Positions 1-10,912 of a stretch of DNA of 64,000 bases are shown in pieces (the stretch's first letter is position 1; the number at the start of each line of letters is the position of its first letter). Both the position numbers and the translations under genes were made by a program. The DNA is from Marasmius tenuissimus. Its lineage: Eukaryota > Basidiomycota > Agaricomycetes > Agaricales > Marasmiaceae. The DNA is taken from contig JAQOTA010000050.1 of NCBI GenBank assembly GCA_029532415.1, forward strand, positions 5,208,001 to 5,272,000. The letters are read 5' to 3'. The notes below the pieces were generated by a model, which searched no databases, was not told the origin of the DNA, and was given only the letters and a program-made list of their open reading frames with translations.

Positions 1-725
1 CTGGGCAACGGCTCAGGCGCTCATAATTCAGCGTGCATTTCTGCCTTCCTAATCACTCATTTGTCCCTCCCTCTTGAACTGGGCACGGATATTGCTTCTG
101 CGACGAGGCTTCATTCTCTGAGCTTCGCTCTGAAGACCTTCCAGATACTGTCATCTCCTCACTCCGAACATCATTGTGTCTGTTTGTGCCACAACCTTAA
201 ACCTGTCGTTATGAGAGCTGAAGGGGACCACCTACTGGCCATTTCAGAAAGAAGATGTTTTTCTACTAGTAAATGTGGGCAAATCTAGTCTGGGGAGGTG
301 GCCTCTCCTTTTTGAAACGCGTGAGGGCACAAGCAGAACATCAGACGCGTCGGCGGCTTATCGCCATCTCCTGATAATCAAGCCACACGTGAAGCGCATG
401 TGACATATTTTCGAGGTACGGCTAAAGGGCGCGAATTTGACGCAGACTAGGGTTGACCTCAATCGTCGATCGCGTTTTGTCAGCTACCTTGATAACTTTG
501 AGCTCAACTCGACGGTCTTTGCTGCCTTGAAGGTTGACAATGTACATCTTCACATTCACAAGCACAGCGGAAAAGACGCGACCCTTTCTTCTATTATTCA
601 TACGACCCACCTTCACCCGATAGTAAAGCCCACGTATCTAACCGGCTCATCCACATCGGTTCGTCTCCGAAGCATCAGACATATGTTGTCAGCACACGGA
701 GAGCGAGTAACGAGCTGCCCGGGTC
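1..725. other. Gene-free upstream stretch
   Basis: No convincing coding sequence, RNA gene or repeat is seen here. Open frames are short, overlap on both strands and lack family resemblance. The last few hundred bases are presumably the promoter region of the reductase gene that follows. Confidence 0.5.
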
Positions 726-733
726 ATATATAA
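726..733 (+). promoter_or_regulatory. TATA box of the SDR gene
   Basis: TATATAAG lies about 70 bases before the ATG at 800, a normal spacing for a fungal core promoter. The start codon context (CACCATCATG) is also favourable. Confidence 0.6.
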
Positions 734-799
734 GGTGGCCTGGGATGCCCTCAAACATCATTCTCACGTTTCACCACTTCAACCATAACCATCACCATC

Positions 800-1615
800 A
801 TGTCTCGCGTTATCCTCGTTACTGGATCCAATACCGGTATCGGCTACGATCTAGTCAAGGTCTTGGCCTCAAAACCAGAAAAACACGTCGTTTACCTCGC
901 TGCTCGCAAGGAACAGGCTGGAAAAGAAGCTCTGTGAGTCGCCTCTCTCTATCCCAACGTTGACCAACACCTCATCGTTACCTCGCACAGAGCCAAACTC
1001 CAAGCAGAAGACAAGCTCACCAACGTCAAATTCGTCCAATTGGACGTAACAGACCCCACCTCAATCCAACACGCCAAATCCCAAATCGAGAGCGCAGAAA
1101 ACGGTATCCTAGATGTCCTCGTCCACAACGCCGGAATCGCGTCCATGACCGAGAACCAAAACGCCACGACCGTCGATGTTTCTATCATCCGTAACACGAT
1201 GGAGACCAACCTGTACGGCGTTATCAACACCACGCAAGCGTTCCTGCCTCTCCTCCGCAAGGCCGCCGCACAGGAAGGCAGACCCAAGCCTGTCGTCTTG
1301 CTCAACTCGACCGACATGGCATCCAACGCGTTCCAAGCTCGACCGGAGGCGTTCCTCCATGTCACGGCGTATAACACGTCCAAGGCTGCAGCCAACTCGT
1401 ATATGATTGCTTTATCGCATGAGCTTAGGAAGGAAAGGATTTTGGTGAACGTGGTCACGCCTGGGTTTACATCGACCAAATTGAATGGGTTTGGGGAGGG
1501 AGGGAGTACGACGATGGATTCGGCTGAGTTCATGGCGAAGTGGTCGCTACTGGAGGGAGAATTGGAGGGAAAGACTGGGATTTTCTGGTCTAAGCGCGGA
1601 GAGTTCCCTTGGTAA
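800..1615 (+). CDS. Short-chain dehydrogenase/reductase (SDR)
   Basis: NAD(P)(H)-dependent oxidoreductase of the classical SDR superfamily, predicted cytosolic. Two exons, 800-933 and 991-1615, with a 57-nt intron (GTGAGT..CACAG), give 252 residues, the usual size for the family. The Rossmann nucleotide-binding motif TGSNTGIG is at residues 8-15, the structural NAG motif is in the middle (VHNAGIA), and the catalytic pair Y-x-x-x-K reads YNTSK near residue 172. A serine in LLNSTDMAS, about 20 residues earlier, is the candidate third catalytic residue. The C-terminus (GKTGIFWSKRGEFPW) resembles fungal carbonyl-reductase-type SDRs. The substrate cannot be inferred; no biosynthetic cluster surrounds it. 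The gene appears intact. Confidence 0.9.
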
Positions 1616-2156
1616 AGATTGGAAGAGAACGGTTTCTGTATCGTACGACGACCCATACCCAATCAAGTAACGGAAAATTTATGCATAGAGTACTGACGAC
1701 TCGAGAACAGTCTGATTTAGGGTGGCTCGTGAGTAATGTATAACGCCGGCTCACGTTGCAGACATACGAACCCACTATAGATTATGATCACGATCATGGA
1801 CCCACATAGTGCATCTCGGAGTCGTTTCACACAATCTTTCATTTTGGCCTCGCTGCCATCAACATTTTGAATATCTACGGTCTCCTGGGTGGTATAAAAT
1901 GACGAGGAAAAATCGAAAACTGTCAAAGACAGGAATGTTTGAGCTTGATATAGCGGGAGAGGTTGTACGAGTGGCTAAGTATGAATGACCATTGTATACA
2001 GCGTGAGTGAAGGTAGTATAACCTGTTCTCGATATGATTTAACTCAGGTCTTCCGGAGACTGTGCTATATTCGGTCAGAGGTAGTGGAGGAGCGAGATAT
2101 TTTGCATAAAAAGTTACTATAGAGGATTTGTCTGCATACTCAATACGAAGCCTGTA
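1616..2156. other. Convergent intergenic region
   Basis: This stretch separates the stop codon of the SDR gene (+) from that of the membrane-protein gene (-), so it holds the two 3' untranslated regions. I see no further gene or repeat in it. Confidence 0.5.
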
Positions 2157-4319
2157 TCAGATTCTCGCATTACTTCCAATAGCACTCGCAACCGCACCCA
2201 TCATCCACCTGTTCAACAAAACCAAATGCAAGACATTCTCGTCCACCGAAATCATTCTCCCGTTCTCAAGCATTCCCAATGGGAGTCCTGAAATCCATGT
2301 CAGGGCATCGAGAATCGGCCAGAAAGAATATAGCTGCTTGATCTGGAAGAACAAAGCCAGCCCAGCCACGACGAGGGAAGTAGGCACTGTTGCCAGAACC
2401 ATCCACCTCGTTGGCGTCTCCGAACCGTCAGACCACGTCTTCTCATGAAGTTGTTGTGAAATGACGGTAAACGCAACAAGAATGGACGTCCCAATACAAA
2501 GCCCAATGGAAGTGTACGACACCCATGTGGCTGATGGGTCTACCGGTCCGAATCCAAGCGCATCTCGAGTCGGAATCGCGAAGATCGCCCCGCAGATCGC
2601 TGCAGCGAGACCCACCATGTTGAGAAGGAACCCTTGGCGAAGGTCACCTTCTCTAGGGCCTGTACGGTTCAGTGTCGCGATGCACATGAGGTTCTCTGTC
2701 CCGGGAACATACATCTTAAACCCCGGCTCCGAATTATCAGCCGTCTTCCCGAACCATACACTATGCCAGTCCACGAGCCTTCCCGAGTATAACGTGTTTG
2801 CCAATGCAACACTCGTCCAAACTCCAGCGGTGGTACCGACACTGATAAAGTAGCAGATGATGATCTGGCCGACGACGCCTGCGATAAGGAAGGGTACACA
2901 TGTTCGGCGACTCACTCCACCGCTGAATACGAGGTCGAAGAAGCGTGGAGTGTTTGCGTAAGGTTGCAAGACATCCAAAACCGCATCCAGGCGAGTGAGG
3001 TACGCTTCGTCTAGAGTTCCCTTACAGCCCTGAGGAGTGCCCGAGAACGTCCGGCGTCCTGCTAAATTCTGGATGGTGACTCGCCCCTGCTTGAAGAGAC
3101 CACCACCGAGGATGGCAATCCAAAGTGACTGGCCAACGTTGACTCGCATGAGAACATCAGGAGACGAACCGATTGACCATGTCGAGGAATTTTGTTTGAT
3201 ATGTTGGGTCACGACGAAATAGGAGTGGGCGAGCTCGTTAAGAGAGGCAGAAACCTTCGCAGATTCTGGTGCATATGAGTGGAAGTCGATGTAGCAGACA
3301 GAAGCGTTGAGATCTATTTGATCAAGGTTTAGAACGCGGGGCTCCCCATCCACTTCGGGCCTGGCCAACTTGGCTCGGAGAGTGGTTTGGGAATGCGGGC
3401 GACGAACCATCTGCGCTGCCACGACCGAGATCGCATCCTCCTCACTCTCTACGTCGACCACGGTACTGGGCGGTTTGCCTTTTGTCGAGTAGACTAAAGA
3501 GTCCCGTGCATATATCTCCACCTCCCAATCATGAAAGGCGTGGTACTCGATGGCGGCCCACAGAAGAAAGTCACGAGGTGTGATAGTGGTATCAGCGGGC
3601 TTCGCCGCCGCCGAAGAGTTGCCAGCAGGTGGCCACATTTTAGGGCGTATCATCCCCACATCTGCCCTCGCCCAAAGGCTCTCGTCCAGCATCGGCACCT
3701 CATCCGAACTCCTTTCCTCCCATACCACACAATGAAGAACGTTGGTGACTTTTTCTAAAGCGCTCTTTATCCCCGTAGGCGTGATAGCATCCGCCCTGAT
3801 CCAAAAATTGTATTTTCCGTGGGCGGTGCGTATCCCTGGTACAAAATGGCAAGCTTTTGCAACCCAATTCACCCGACGCATCCTCGAGAGCGATACCAAG
3901 GGTAACCCGGAGAACATGAATATGCCTATAACTGGTTCGATCTCGAATAATCGACCTGATGTTGTTCCCAACGCTGCATAAAGCACGCTGGCGAGCAAGA
4001 GTAATCCAGGTGGCCATGAGATGATGTCGTTGACGGGTGCTTGGGCGAGGACTTCTTGGACGAAATAGGACGCCATGGTGAAGAGTAAGAGGACGAGGGG
4101 ATTGCCCTGCAGCGAGGCGGAAAGCTGTGTGTAAGCAACGAGGCAACCCAGCCTTCGTTCCCACAGCTTATGATCGTGGTCGCTGTCAGGGTGTGAGAAG
4201 ACTCTTGCAAGAATGACGGGCAGCACGGTAACGACGAGAGAAGCGGTTCTCAACCATCCTGACGTCTATCACGGGTCAGCCCGTTTAGGGTGAATCGTTC
4301 CCAGGGAACGTACCGGCAT
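2157..4319 (-). CDS. Polytopic membrane protein of unknown function
   Basis: I do not recognise the family. One long frame (2157-4265) is open on the minus strand. Its natural start is supplied by a six-base first exon, ATGCCG (4314-4319), joined across a 48-nt intron (4266-4313, GTACGT..GATAG). The spliced protein is about 704 residues. Four hydrophobic segments lie in the first 130 residues (around LVVTVLPVILARVF, LVLLLFTMASYF, LLLLASVLYAAL and GIFMFSGLPLV). A soluble middle of about 300 residues follows, and then five more hydrophobic segments in the C-terminal third (for example FLIAGVVGQIIICYFISV and LVVAGLALFFQI). This layout suggests an integral membrane protein with a large hydrophilic domain. 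No frameshift or internal stop is present. The alternative is a later in-frame start with no upstream exon. Confidence 0.65.
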
Positions 4320-4433
4320 TTGAACGAACACCGAAAAGCTGTTTTCTGAGCTGGATTGGAGAGTGGGCAAAGAGGAGCTTTGACTGGGGATTGACTGCCT
4401 GCGAACACAATGCTTGACCAGAATGCGGTTGTG

Positions 4434-4442
4434 TATATATAA
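4434..4442 (-). promoter_or_regulatory. TATA box of the membrane-protein gene
   Basis: A run of alternating TATATA lies about 115 bases upstream of the proposed ATG at 4319 on the minus strand. No other ATG occurs between it and that start, which supports the micro-exon gene model. Confidence 0.5.
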
Positions 4443-4582
4443 GAAGGGGTGTGGTTTGCGAGGCCCTTAGGTGGTCAATACGCACTTGAAATTGGTTGCA
4501 GCACAGAGTCATTGAGTTTTTTGAATTGATTATATGAAGGAAATACATACCTGTGAACTAGAATAACTGAAACGCCAGGACT

Positions 4583-5760
4583 ATGCCCATTCCAGCTTCA
4601 CATCAGATAGGCAGTGACACCTCTCAATAACACGTCCACCTGGACCAAACCGTACTCCCCGTTCTCACTCGCCCTATGCCCACGCCCCTTCATGTTGAGA
4701 CATCTTGAACTCGGCCATCGAGCTATTCAATACTCTTTGTTCGACAGCCTTTAGTCCATGGCCGTTCGGTACCAGAATTTATGCGAGCGCTGTCCGGCAT
4801 TCTCAAGCATTGACATTGATCTAGAACGTGAATTGACATGTACCGGCGCTTCAGTCTTCTATCCTATATTAATGATCATGGGATAACAAACACTCACCGT
4901 AGCCTACACGCCAAGGACACGCCCATTCTTCTGTTTTCGAGATTCATGCTCATCGGAAGAGACCATGTACTACCAACTTCAACTAAACAAAGTGTAGGCA
5001 AAGTCCGTTCCCACTTCAGTCTCTCGGAGCTCTGGTTCGTCGTGCTTAAGAGAGTCCCGTCCAGGGTAGACTTCAGGAGGGAATCCATTCAGTATGGCAG
5101 CTTGGGCGAGGCGCTCGAGTGTCACTTGCTACACGAGTTGGGGTGGGGTATCCATTGCAGCTTTGATCATAGGGACCTCCATTTATAAGTTCAATATCGT
5201 TTGGCGATCTGGGGTTGCAAGGGTGCAAAAGAAAGGTGCCGGATCCAGTTTGCTATCGCCGACCTGAAAGCAACGCAAGTTGAGAGATACAATGATTTCG
5301 AACATTTTCAAAGCCTCGTCTCGGCACTTGGCACGGGTGCGCTGCCCGTAGCCCAAAACGTCGAGACTAGAGCGTCAACTTGATACCATTGTAACACCCG
5401 AAAGCGGTGGTGAGTGGTTTTAGACAGATGGATGCCAACTCTGAGAATTCGGAGCTCATGAGTGCAGATTCAAATGATGAACAGCGGCGATAGGGATTGA
5501 GTTTACCTCGTCGGATTGTTTCAGGAACGGAGTCTAGCCCAGATTTTGTTTTGACGCCCTTGTAAGTGAGAAACTTGACTGCGATGTTACGAGACTTCGT
5601 GGCCAGAGAGTTGTTGGTGGACGTCAGGGACAAGGAGCGAAAAAGGCTTCGTCAGCGGCTGTGGCATTGACCATCACACCACCACATGGCCTCTTGTTAT
5701 CTATGATTCTGAATTTCGTTTTTTGAGGGCGATGGCCTCTATTTGTCCAACTATATGTGA
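4583..5760. repeat. Decayed dispersed repeat, copy 1 (pairs with 29403-31800)
   Basis: This segment aligns in many short blocks with 29403-29955 and again with about 31550-31800. Shared blocks include the start (GCCcaTTCcAGCtTCACATC), CAGTCTCTCGGAG, a GGCGCTC-AGTGTCACTT block, GACCTGAAAGC, and a late block around CAGattCAAAT and GTCAGCGGC. Short minus-strand reading frames occur in both copies but are broken by stops, so this is probably a pair of dead genes or old element fragments. I cannot name the original gene. Confidence 0.45.
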
Positions 5761-7512
5761 GCATCCTCATTATTTAACGTTACAACCCTCAATCTTCTGA
5801 ATTATTAACATTCCCACCTAAAGCCACAATATAACTTTCACCATTTGCTCAAATCCTTGGAGAAAGAGAAGGTTCTCATAACTCGGCTTTAGTGAACGGC
5901 CTAAACGTCGAGGCGTTTTTCCGACGTTCAAAATCTGGAGAGGCTGGATAGCCCTTTGACCTCGATACATGGCAAATGGACCTGTTGGTATGGGCCAATG
6001 TGATGGCCACTGTAATTTAGCTAGAGAGGTGAGCGTCTCTTGGCTCTTATTCCGTGCGCAAGGCCAGATTTCATCTCCGACTCCAGCAGTGAGTCCCGTT
6101 CAACTGCAGGGAAGGTTAAGAACTCGGAAAATGAAGAGGAATCGTCGCGGCGCCCCGAATACTGAACCTTTCATTCTTCACCAAGGTCTTCGCTCTTTGT
6201 TCGACCCTGCCTAGTCTACAATACATCTCACATGGCGGCCAATGAATCTTGGAGACGAATGGCGCCTCAAGGATAGCCAAACTAACAGTGCCTCTCGACG
6301 ATTCCCACCATTTATCTTTGGCAATTTTGGCAACTGGTCGTAATCTCACGGTTTTGTGCATTCTGCCACGATTCACCTCGCTGATCCACCACTTTCTTTC
6401 TCTCGCTACTATAGGTACATGGCCCACTAAGTATGATCAATTCGACTGAGCTCTCTGAACCCTTCTGCTGTCAGCCCTCTAACACATCAGACCTCACGCA
6501 TCAGACCCCTCACTGTTCTGAATTCCGTTCAATCCTAAAGACCTGACAACTACCGCTGCCGGCGCTTCTATTCACTAATCAAGATCTCCCTCTCTATGCC
6601 ATAACTCGGTCAAGTGGCTGTAGGATGCTGTCATTCGGTGCAAAGTCCAAGCGACAAAAGCCAGAGCGGTTGTGGCGTCACCATTCGCCTTCAATATCTG
6701 TCTCACATACGCACCTACAACTTGATCGGTCCGAGTCGCGTTGTTGGCCCACAGTCAACAAGCACCGGAATGCATAGTCGTTTTTAGCCCTCAATGCCAG
6801 CTCGATTTTATTTCCCCCTCATCCACGTTCTTCAGGTGATGTCCCGAGACTCGAAGCGAAATCAAACAGTTATTACCCCAACGAGTGAGATACCACCAGT
6901 GACGCAATCATCGAGAAAGAGGACATTCAATATACCTGAACAATCTTCCTTTTGGGTACTGTGGGGTCCCCATGAGAGAGACGTGCGTTTTCACTCGCTT
7001 GGCGCGTCAGGCATGTTTCCGGTAGTCAGAACGCTTGATCCGAAAGTGCATATCATTGACCAACGTCTTTAGGATTCGAAAGGAGGTAGATAATCACAGT
7101 ATGTAGTCATTATAATTAATGCCGTCCGGAGTTACTTATATCACAAACGAAGTCGGTGAACAAAAGGTCTCAGGAACGGCCCGATTTCCATATCTAGCAC
7201 CCATAAGCACCCACAACATTTACCTGCCCATAACCGTTCGGCTTCCTCGCCCTTTGTCTCAGCCTAGGAGTGTATTCCCTGTATGCTTCAGAGAAGCATC
7301 CAGGTTTGACGCTCTGAGATGCAACACTAAACAATCCTGCTGAGAGTTCGGGCTACGATGAGCGAGGGTAAGTGAAAATTCATACAATTCATACCGCTTC
7401 GATGAATATAAAGCACAACAAATATTTCAGAGACGTCAGACCAAGAGTTCAAATACGCAAGGGAAGACAGTTCAAATCATACATCAGTACGTCGAATCCG
7501 TGAGCGCGAATA
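5761..7512. other. Gene-poor stretch
   Basis: No supportable gene is seen. Around 7190-7260 a block including ACCCACAA and CCGTTCGGC recurs, diverged, near 53880-53950 and more weakly near 33868-33915. This suggests an old dispersed fragment. Confidence 0.4.
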
Positions 7513-10500
7513 CTACCCGTGAGCTCCGTTACCTTCCACAAAATCGCTGTTCCCTTCGCTCTGAGGCGTCGTCATCGGTTGCATGGCAGAGTCAGCGCGT
7601 TGCTCGGGAGGAACATATGACACGCTCCAGCGCTCTTGTGGGGCAAGAAAACTCCTATTGGTGAAATGGAAGGTCAACTCAGGGTGACTATGAGGTGGGT
7701 CAACAGAGAACGAAGGGTCGGGGTGGGTGTGAATGGTCAGGTTGGATGGGTAGGTGACGCTGGGCGGGGAGAACGAGGATATATTGTACGACGGATCGTT
7801 GTGAAAACCGGAGCGTTCCAATGTTGCGGGGTAACGAAAGAATTTCCACCGTGGTACGGGGAGGGCGAAAAGTAGCCCGGGTTGGGTGCATAAGACGTAA
7901 ATACACCACTGTGCTGGGAATGTAGGAGGTTGGTATGAAAAGTTGGGTAAGGAACGGCCAGCGAGGAGTGAGGCGTTGACGCGTGAGTCGGATTGGCATA
8001 GGCAACGTGGACAGTGGCAGATGACCCTGACATTCCAGCACTATTGATAGTGCCTTCATCGTACCTGAAGGTGGTAGAGGGGGTAGTATCGGTCGTAGAA
8101 TTGGCGGGGTCGGGATAAGCGAAGTTCATCGTACATTCAGTGCGATCGTTATTCGAGATAGCGTACTCAGCACTAAAAGAGTTTACAGACGACCATAAAG
8201 TCGTGTATTGTGGCATTCCGGGCCATTCCTTGGGATGGACGTTGATAGAGGATGGATCAAGCCCAAATGCGCCGGACATGGTCATACCACATAAAGTGAA
8301 TGCCACGTTTCTCGACGTGGGGTTTGGGAGATACGATGTATGTTGATAGATCGACTGATCAGTATGGTAGCGGGCTGGGGAGATTTGCGATGGGTACCCT
8401 TGGTGTGGATGAGAGTGCTCGAGGAAGTGCAGATTGAGCGGGTCTGTGAAGCGCTGAAAATTCGTTGGGAGAGGCCGTACTAGCCGCGAAGATTGTTGCC
8501 GCATGGTCCAGTTGTCACCTGTATTATCATTTTTGTGACGAAGATCCTGCAACTATTTTTTGTGAAGCGTACAATAACAGTTAAATGCGGGCACCGCACC
8601 TGATCTGGAGAGTTTCTAACTGTGCCTTTCAATACCGTACCAGTTCTCTGACGCTTGTTGGCCAAACAATCCGATTCAGCGGGGAATTCTCCTCCCTTAG
8701 TCGATACATGTTCTTGACTGCCAGCCAAACAGATCGTGTTCCCAATGAGGCTTTGGTCTGCTGTATCCAAGGGATCTTCTGAGTTGTTGCTATTTGTGAG
8801 GGTGCCATCGATGCTGTCGGGGAATGTGAGAGGTACGGTGCTTCGCTCTGCATTGAGGTAAGAACAAGACTGAACGATTGAACAATGGGGTATCAATGCA
8901 CCTTTGAAGACCTCTGTAAACCGATCCGGGTCATCCACGGGCTGGAAGAAGTTGTCATCGTATGCGACGTGTTGAGCAAAATCGGCGGCGGTGCGGTTGA
9001 AGGCTCGGAGGTATTGACATTGGCGGATGGACTCGTAGTCATCATTTAACCAAGAGTATGAGCGCAGGCTAGTGTAGAATCTGAGCTAGATGGGGAGGCC
9101 GCGATCGCTGCAGACATTTTGCGGGAGGGGGGATTGGCCGTCCTCATTGAAAAACCAGAAACGGACCGAACAGCTGTCGCCTTTAGGGAGGTCAAGAGGA
9201 GTTAGTCGGACAAACAGGTAGATTGGTTGTTGAGATCGTCGTTTGCGTTGGGCTTCAGAGTCCGAAAGGTCGCCAGCCAACGTGGCGTAATGATGGACGA
9301 GCGCTATTTCAGCAGGTGGAAAGGGAGTGGAAAAAGGCAAAACGCACCGTATATACTCAAATCCTCTTCCATCGAAATTTCACAAGAGTGAAAAATACTG
9401 CGAGTCATGCTTGCAATATCCACGCCTCCTCTGCCTCGTTATTCCACCCCAACGTAACGTTATCAGATCCACTTTTGAGCGTGAATCTACCCAAGGGGTC
9501 AGATGAGGAAGCGAGTGATTTCAACTTTGAACGTACCTGGTCAGCCCATTTACCAGGAATTGTCGGTCAGAAGGGCCATTCCTGTCGCACCCCCAGACAT
9601 TGCTCGCGAAGGCGATGGGGGTGTTTGTCAATCTTGAAATGACGGTCGGCTCAGGGGACTCGTTCAGGCGCGCAAAAGACGCCCGAATGAGTTAACGTCA
9701 CGCCCACAACAACGACCCAATCAGCTTCTTTCGACTTGAGGCTTGAAAGGAACCGCAATAGAACATCGTCTTGAAGAAGTTTTGTGGTTAAAGGTAGGTC
9801 TTTGAGGCCAGAGCCAAATCCCCAACAAGGTTCCGGCCCTGGTGGACCTCGACAAATAACTGCTCTCCCACCATCCACCCCCACCTCGTCTTCCCCGCAA
9901 TTCCAATTGAAGCTATTCCTAATTCATCGACATGACATGTATACAGACACTGCATTGGCTACTTACAGCTAAATTACATAGAAATATCGCACTCATTACA
10001 CTTATAATTCCATTCAAGTGCGCAAATGGAATCAGCTCTGTAGAAGCAAATATCAGCTCGATTTGATCGATGTGTCCAGTCACATAGTACCGTTGTATGA
10101 TATGAGCATCGGGATATTCAAATCGTTGTAGCCGTACACTTGCCATATATCCGAGGTCCTAGCGCCATTAAGTGTCAGTAGTAATGAGAATTGGAAAAGC
10201 ACGCACAATGTTCGCGAGAACCTTCGAAAGTCTTCTTTGAAAAGCTGGAGATAGCGTATGAGCCTTGAATGACATGGAGATCGCTGACTCAAGTTAGCTC
10301 ATGCATGACCCACCTTCCGTGCCTCTAGTCCGCTATACTCCATCACCATGAACATCTTTCCCGGTTGCTCCAGCACTCTCGCTGTAGAGATCGTCCTCTC
10401 AGCCTGTTACAAATGCCACCGCCTTCTATCGCCCGCGTCCCGTCGTGAAAGCTTTTCAGTATGGATGTCCTCCCTGCAGATGGCGCCGCGCTTCACATAG

Positions 10501-10703
10501 TGGTACTGGAAACAATCAACCTCCTCGCGGTTGAGAAGGGATACTCTCCACTCACCTCGTTGAATTCTGTCCGCTTCTTTTTCCGTTTCTTGAAATATTG
10601 TAGTGGGTCCGTTGTAGTCACAGTTATACTGATCCCTATTGACATGATTGAAGCTACTACCCGTTACGGCGAAGTCCCGCGCATCTCGAAAAAAATCGGA
10701 CAT
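7513..10703 (-). pseudogene. Uncharacterised Agaricomycete-type family, copy A (decayed)
   Basis: Start ATG at 10703 gives MSDFFRDARDF..GSSFNHVNRDQYN, matching the start of copy B. The first exon runs to about 10314 but contains an in-frame TAA at 10407-10409; the frame continues beyond it with recognisable family sequence (PGKMFMVMEYSG). Further short exons with GT..AG borders carry YGYNDLNIP and NELIPFAHL, then the CRGPPGPEP..LPLTTKLLQDDV segment near 9651-9880, a QQPIYLFV..FNEDGQ segment near 9086-9340, an NKRQRTG nuclear-localisation-like cluster near 8690, and a Pro/Ser/Tyr/His-rich tail. A frameshift near 7808 splits that tail. The nonsense codon plus the frameshift indicate a pseudogene. 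The family's function is unknown to me. Confidence 0.6.
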
Positions 10704-10912
10704 GGAATTTGTCGGTAGGGTGTATATCAAGTGAGAGAATAGTAGGGGGAAGGCGGTGGTCGAGAGACAAAGTGGATCGCCCACATACGTTCGATGCTGT
10801 GGTCAAATCATGATTCATGATGTTCAACAGCAACTTTCCCCATTTTGGACTTGTGCCGCACCTATGAGCGGCTTGGATGATACAAAATTTCTGGGTACAC
10901 CGGTAAAGCGGT
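10704..10912. other. Short spacer between tandem copies A and B
   Basis: About 200 bases separate the start of copy A from the end of copy B on the same strand. This would contain the promoter of copy A. Confidence 0.4.

Noticed and set aside
61..733. Several frames of 60-98 codons on both strands
   Set aside because: They overlap one another, show no family resemblance and lie in the presumed upstream region of the SDR gene.
949..1662. A 237-codon minus-strand frame across the SDR gene
   Set aside because: It is the antisense shadow of the well-supported SDR coding sequence.
3700..4210. Alternative minus-strand frames of 94-154 codons overlapping the membrane-protein gene
   Set aside because: They are in other frames of a clearly coding region and have no motifs.
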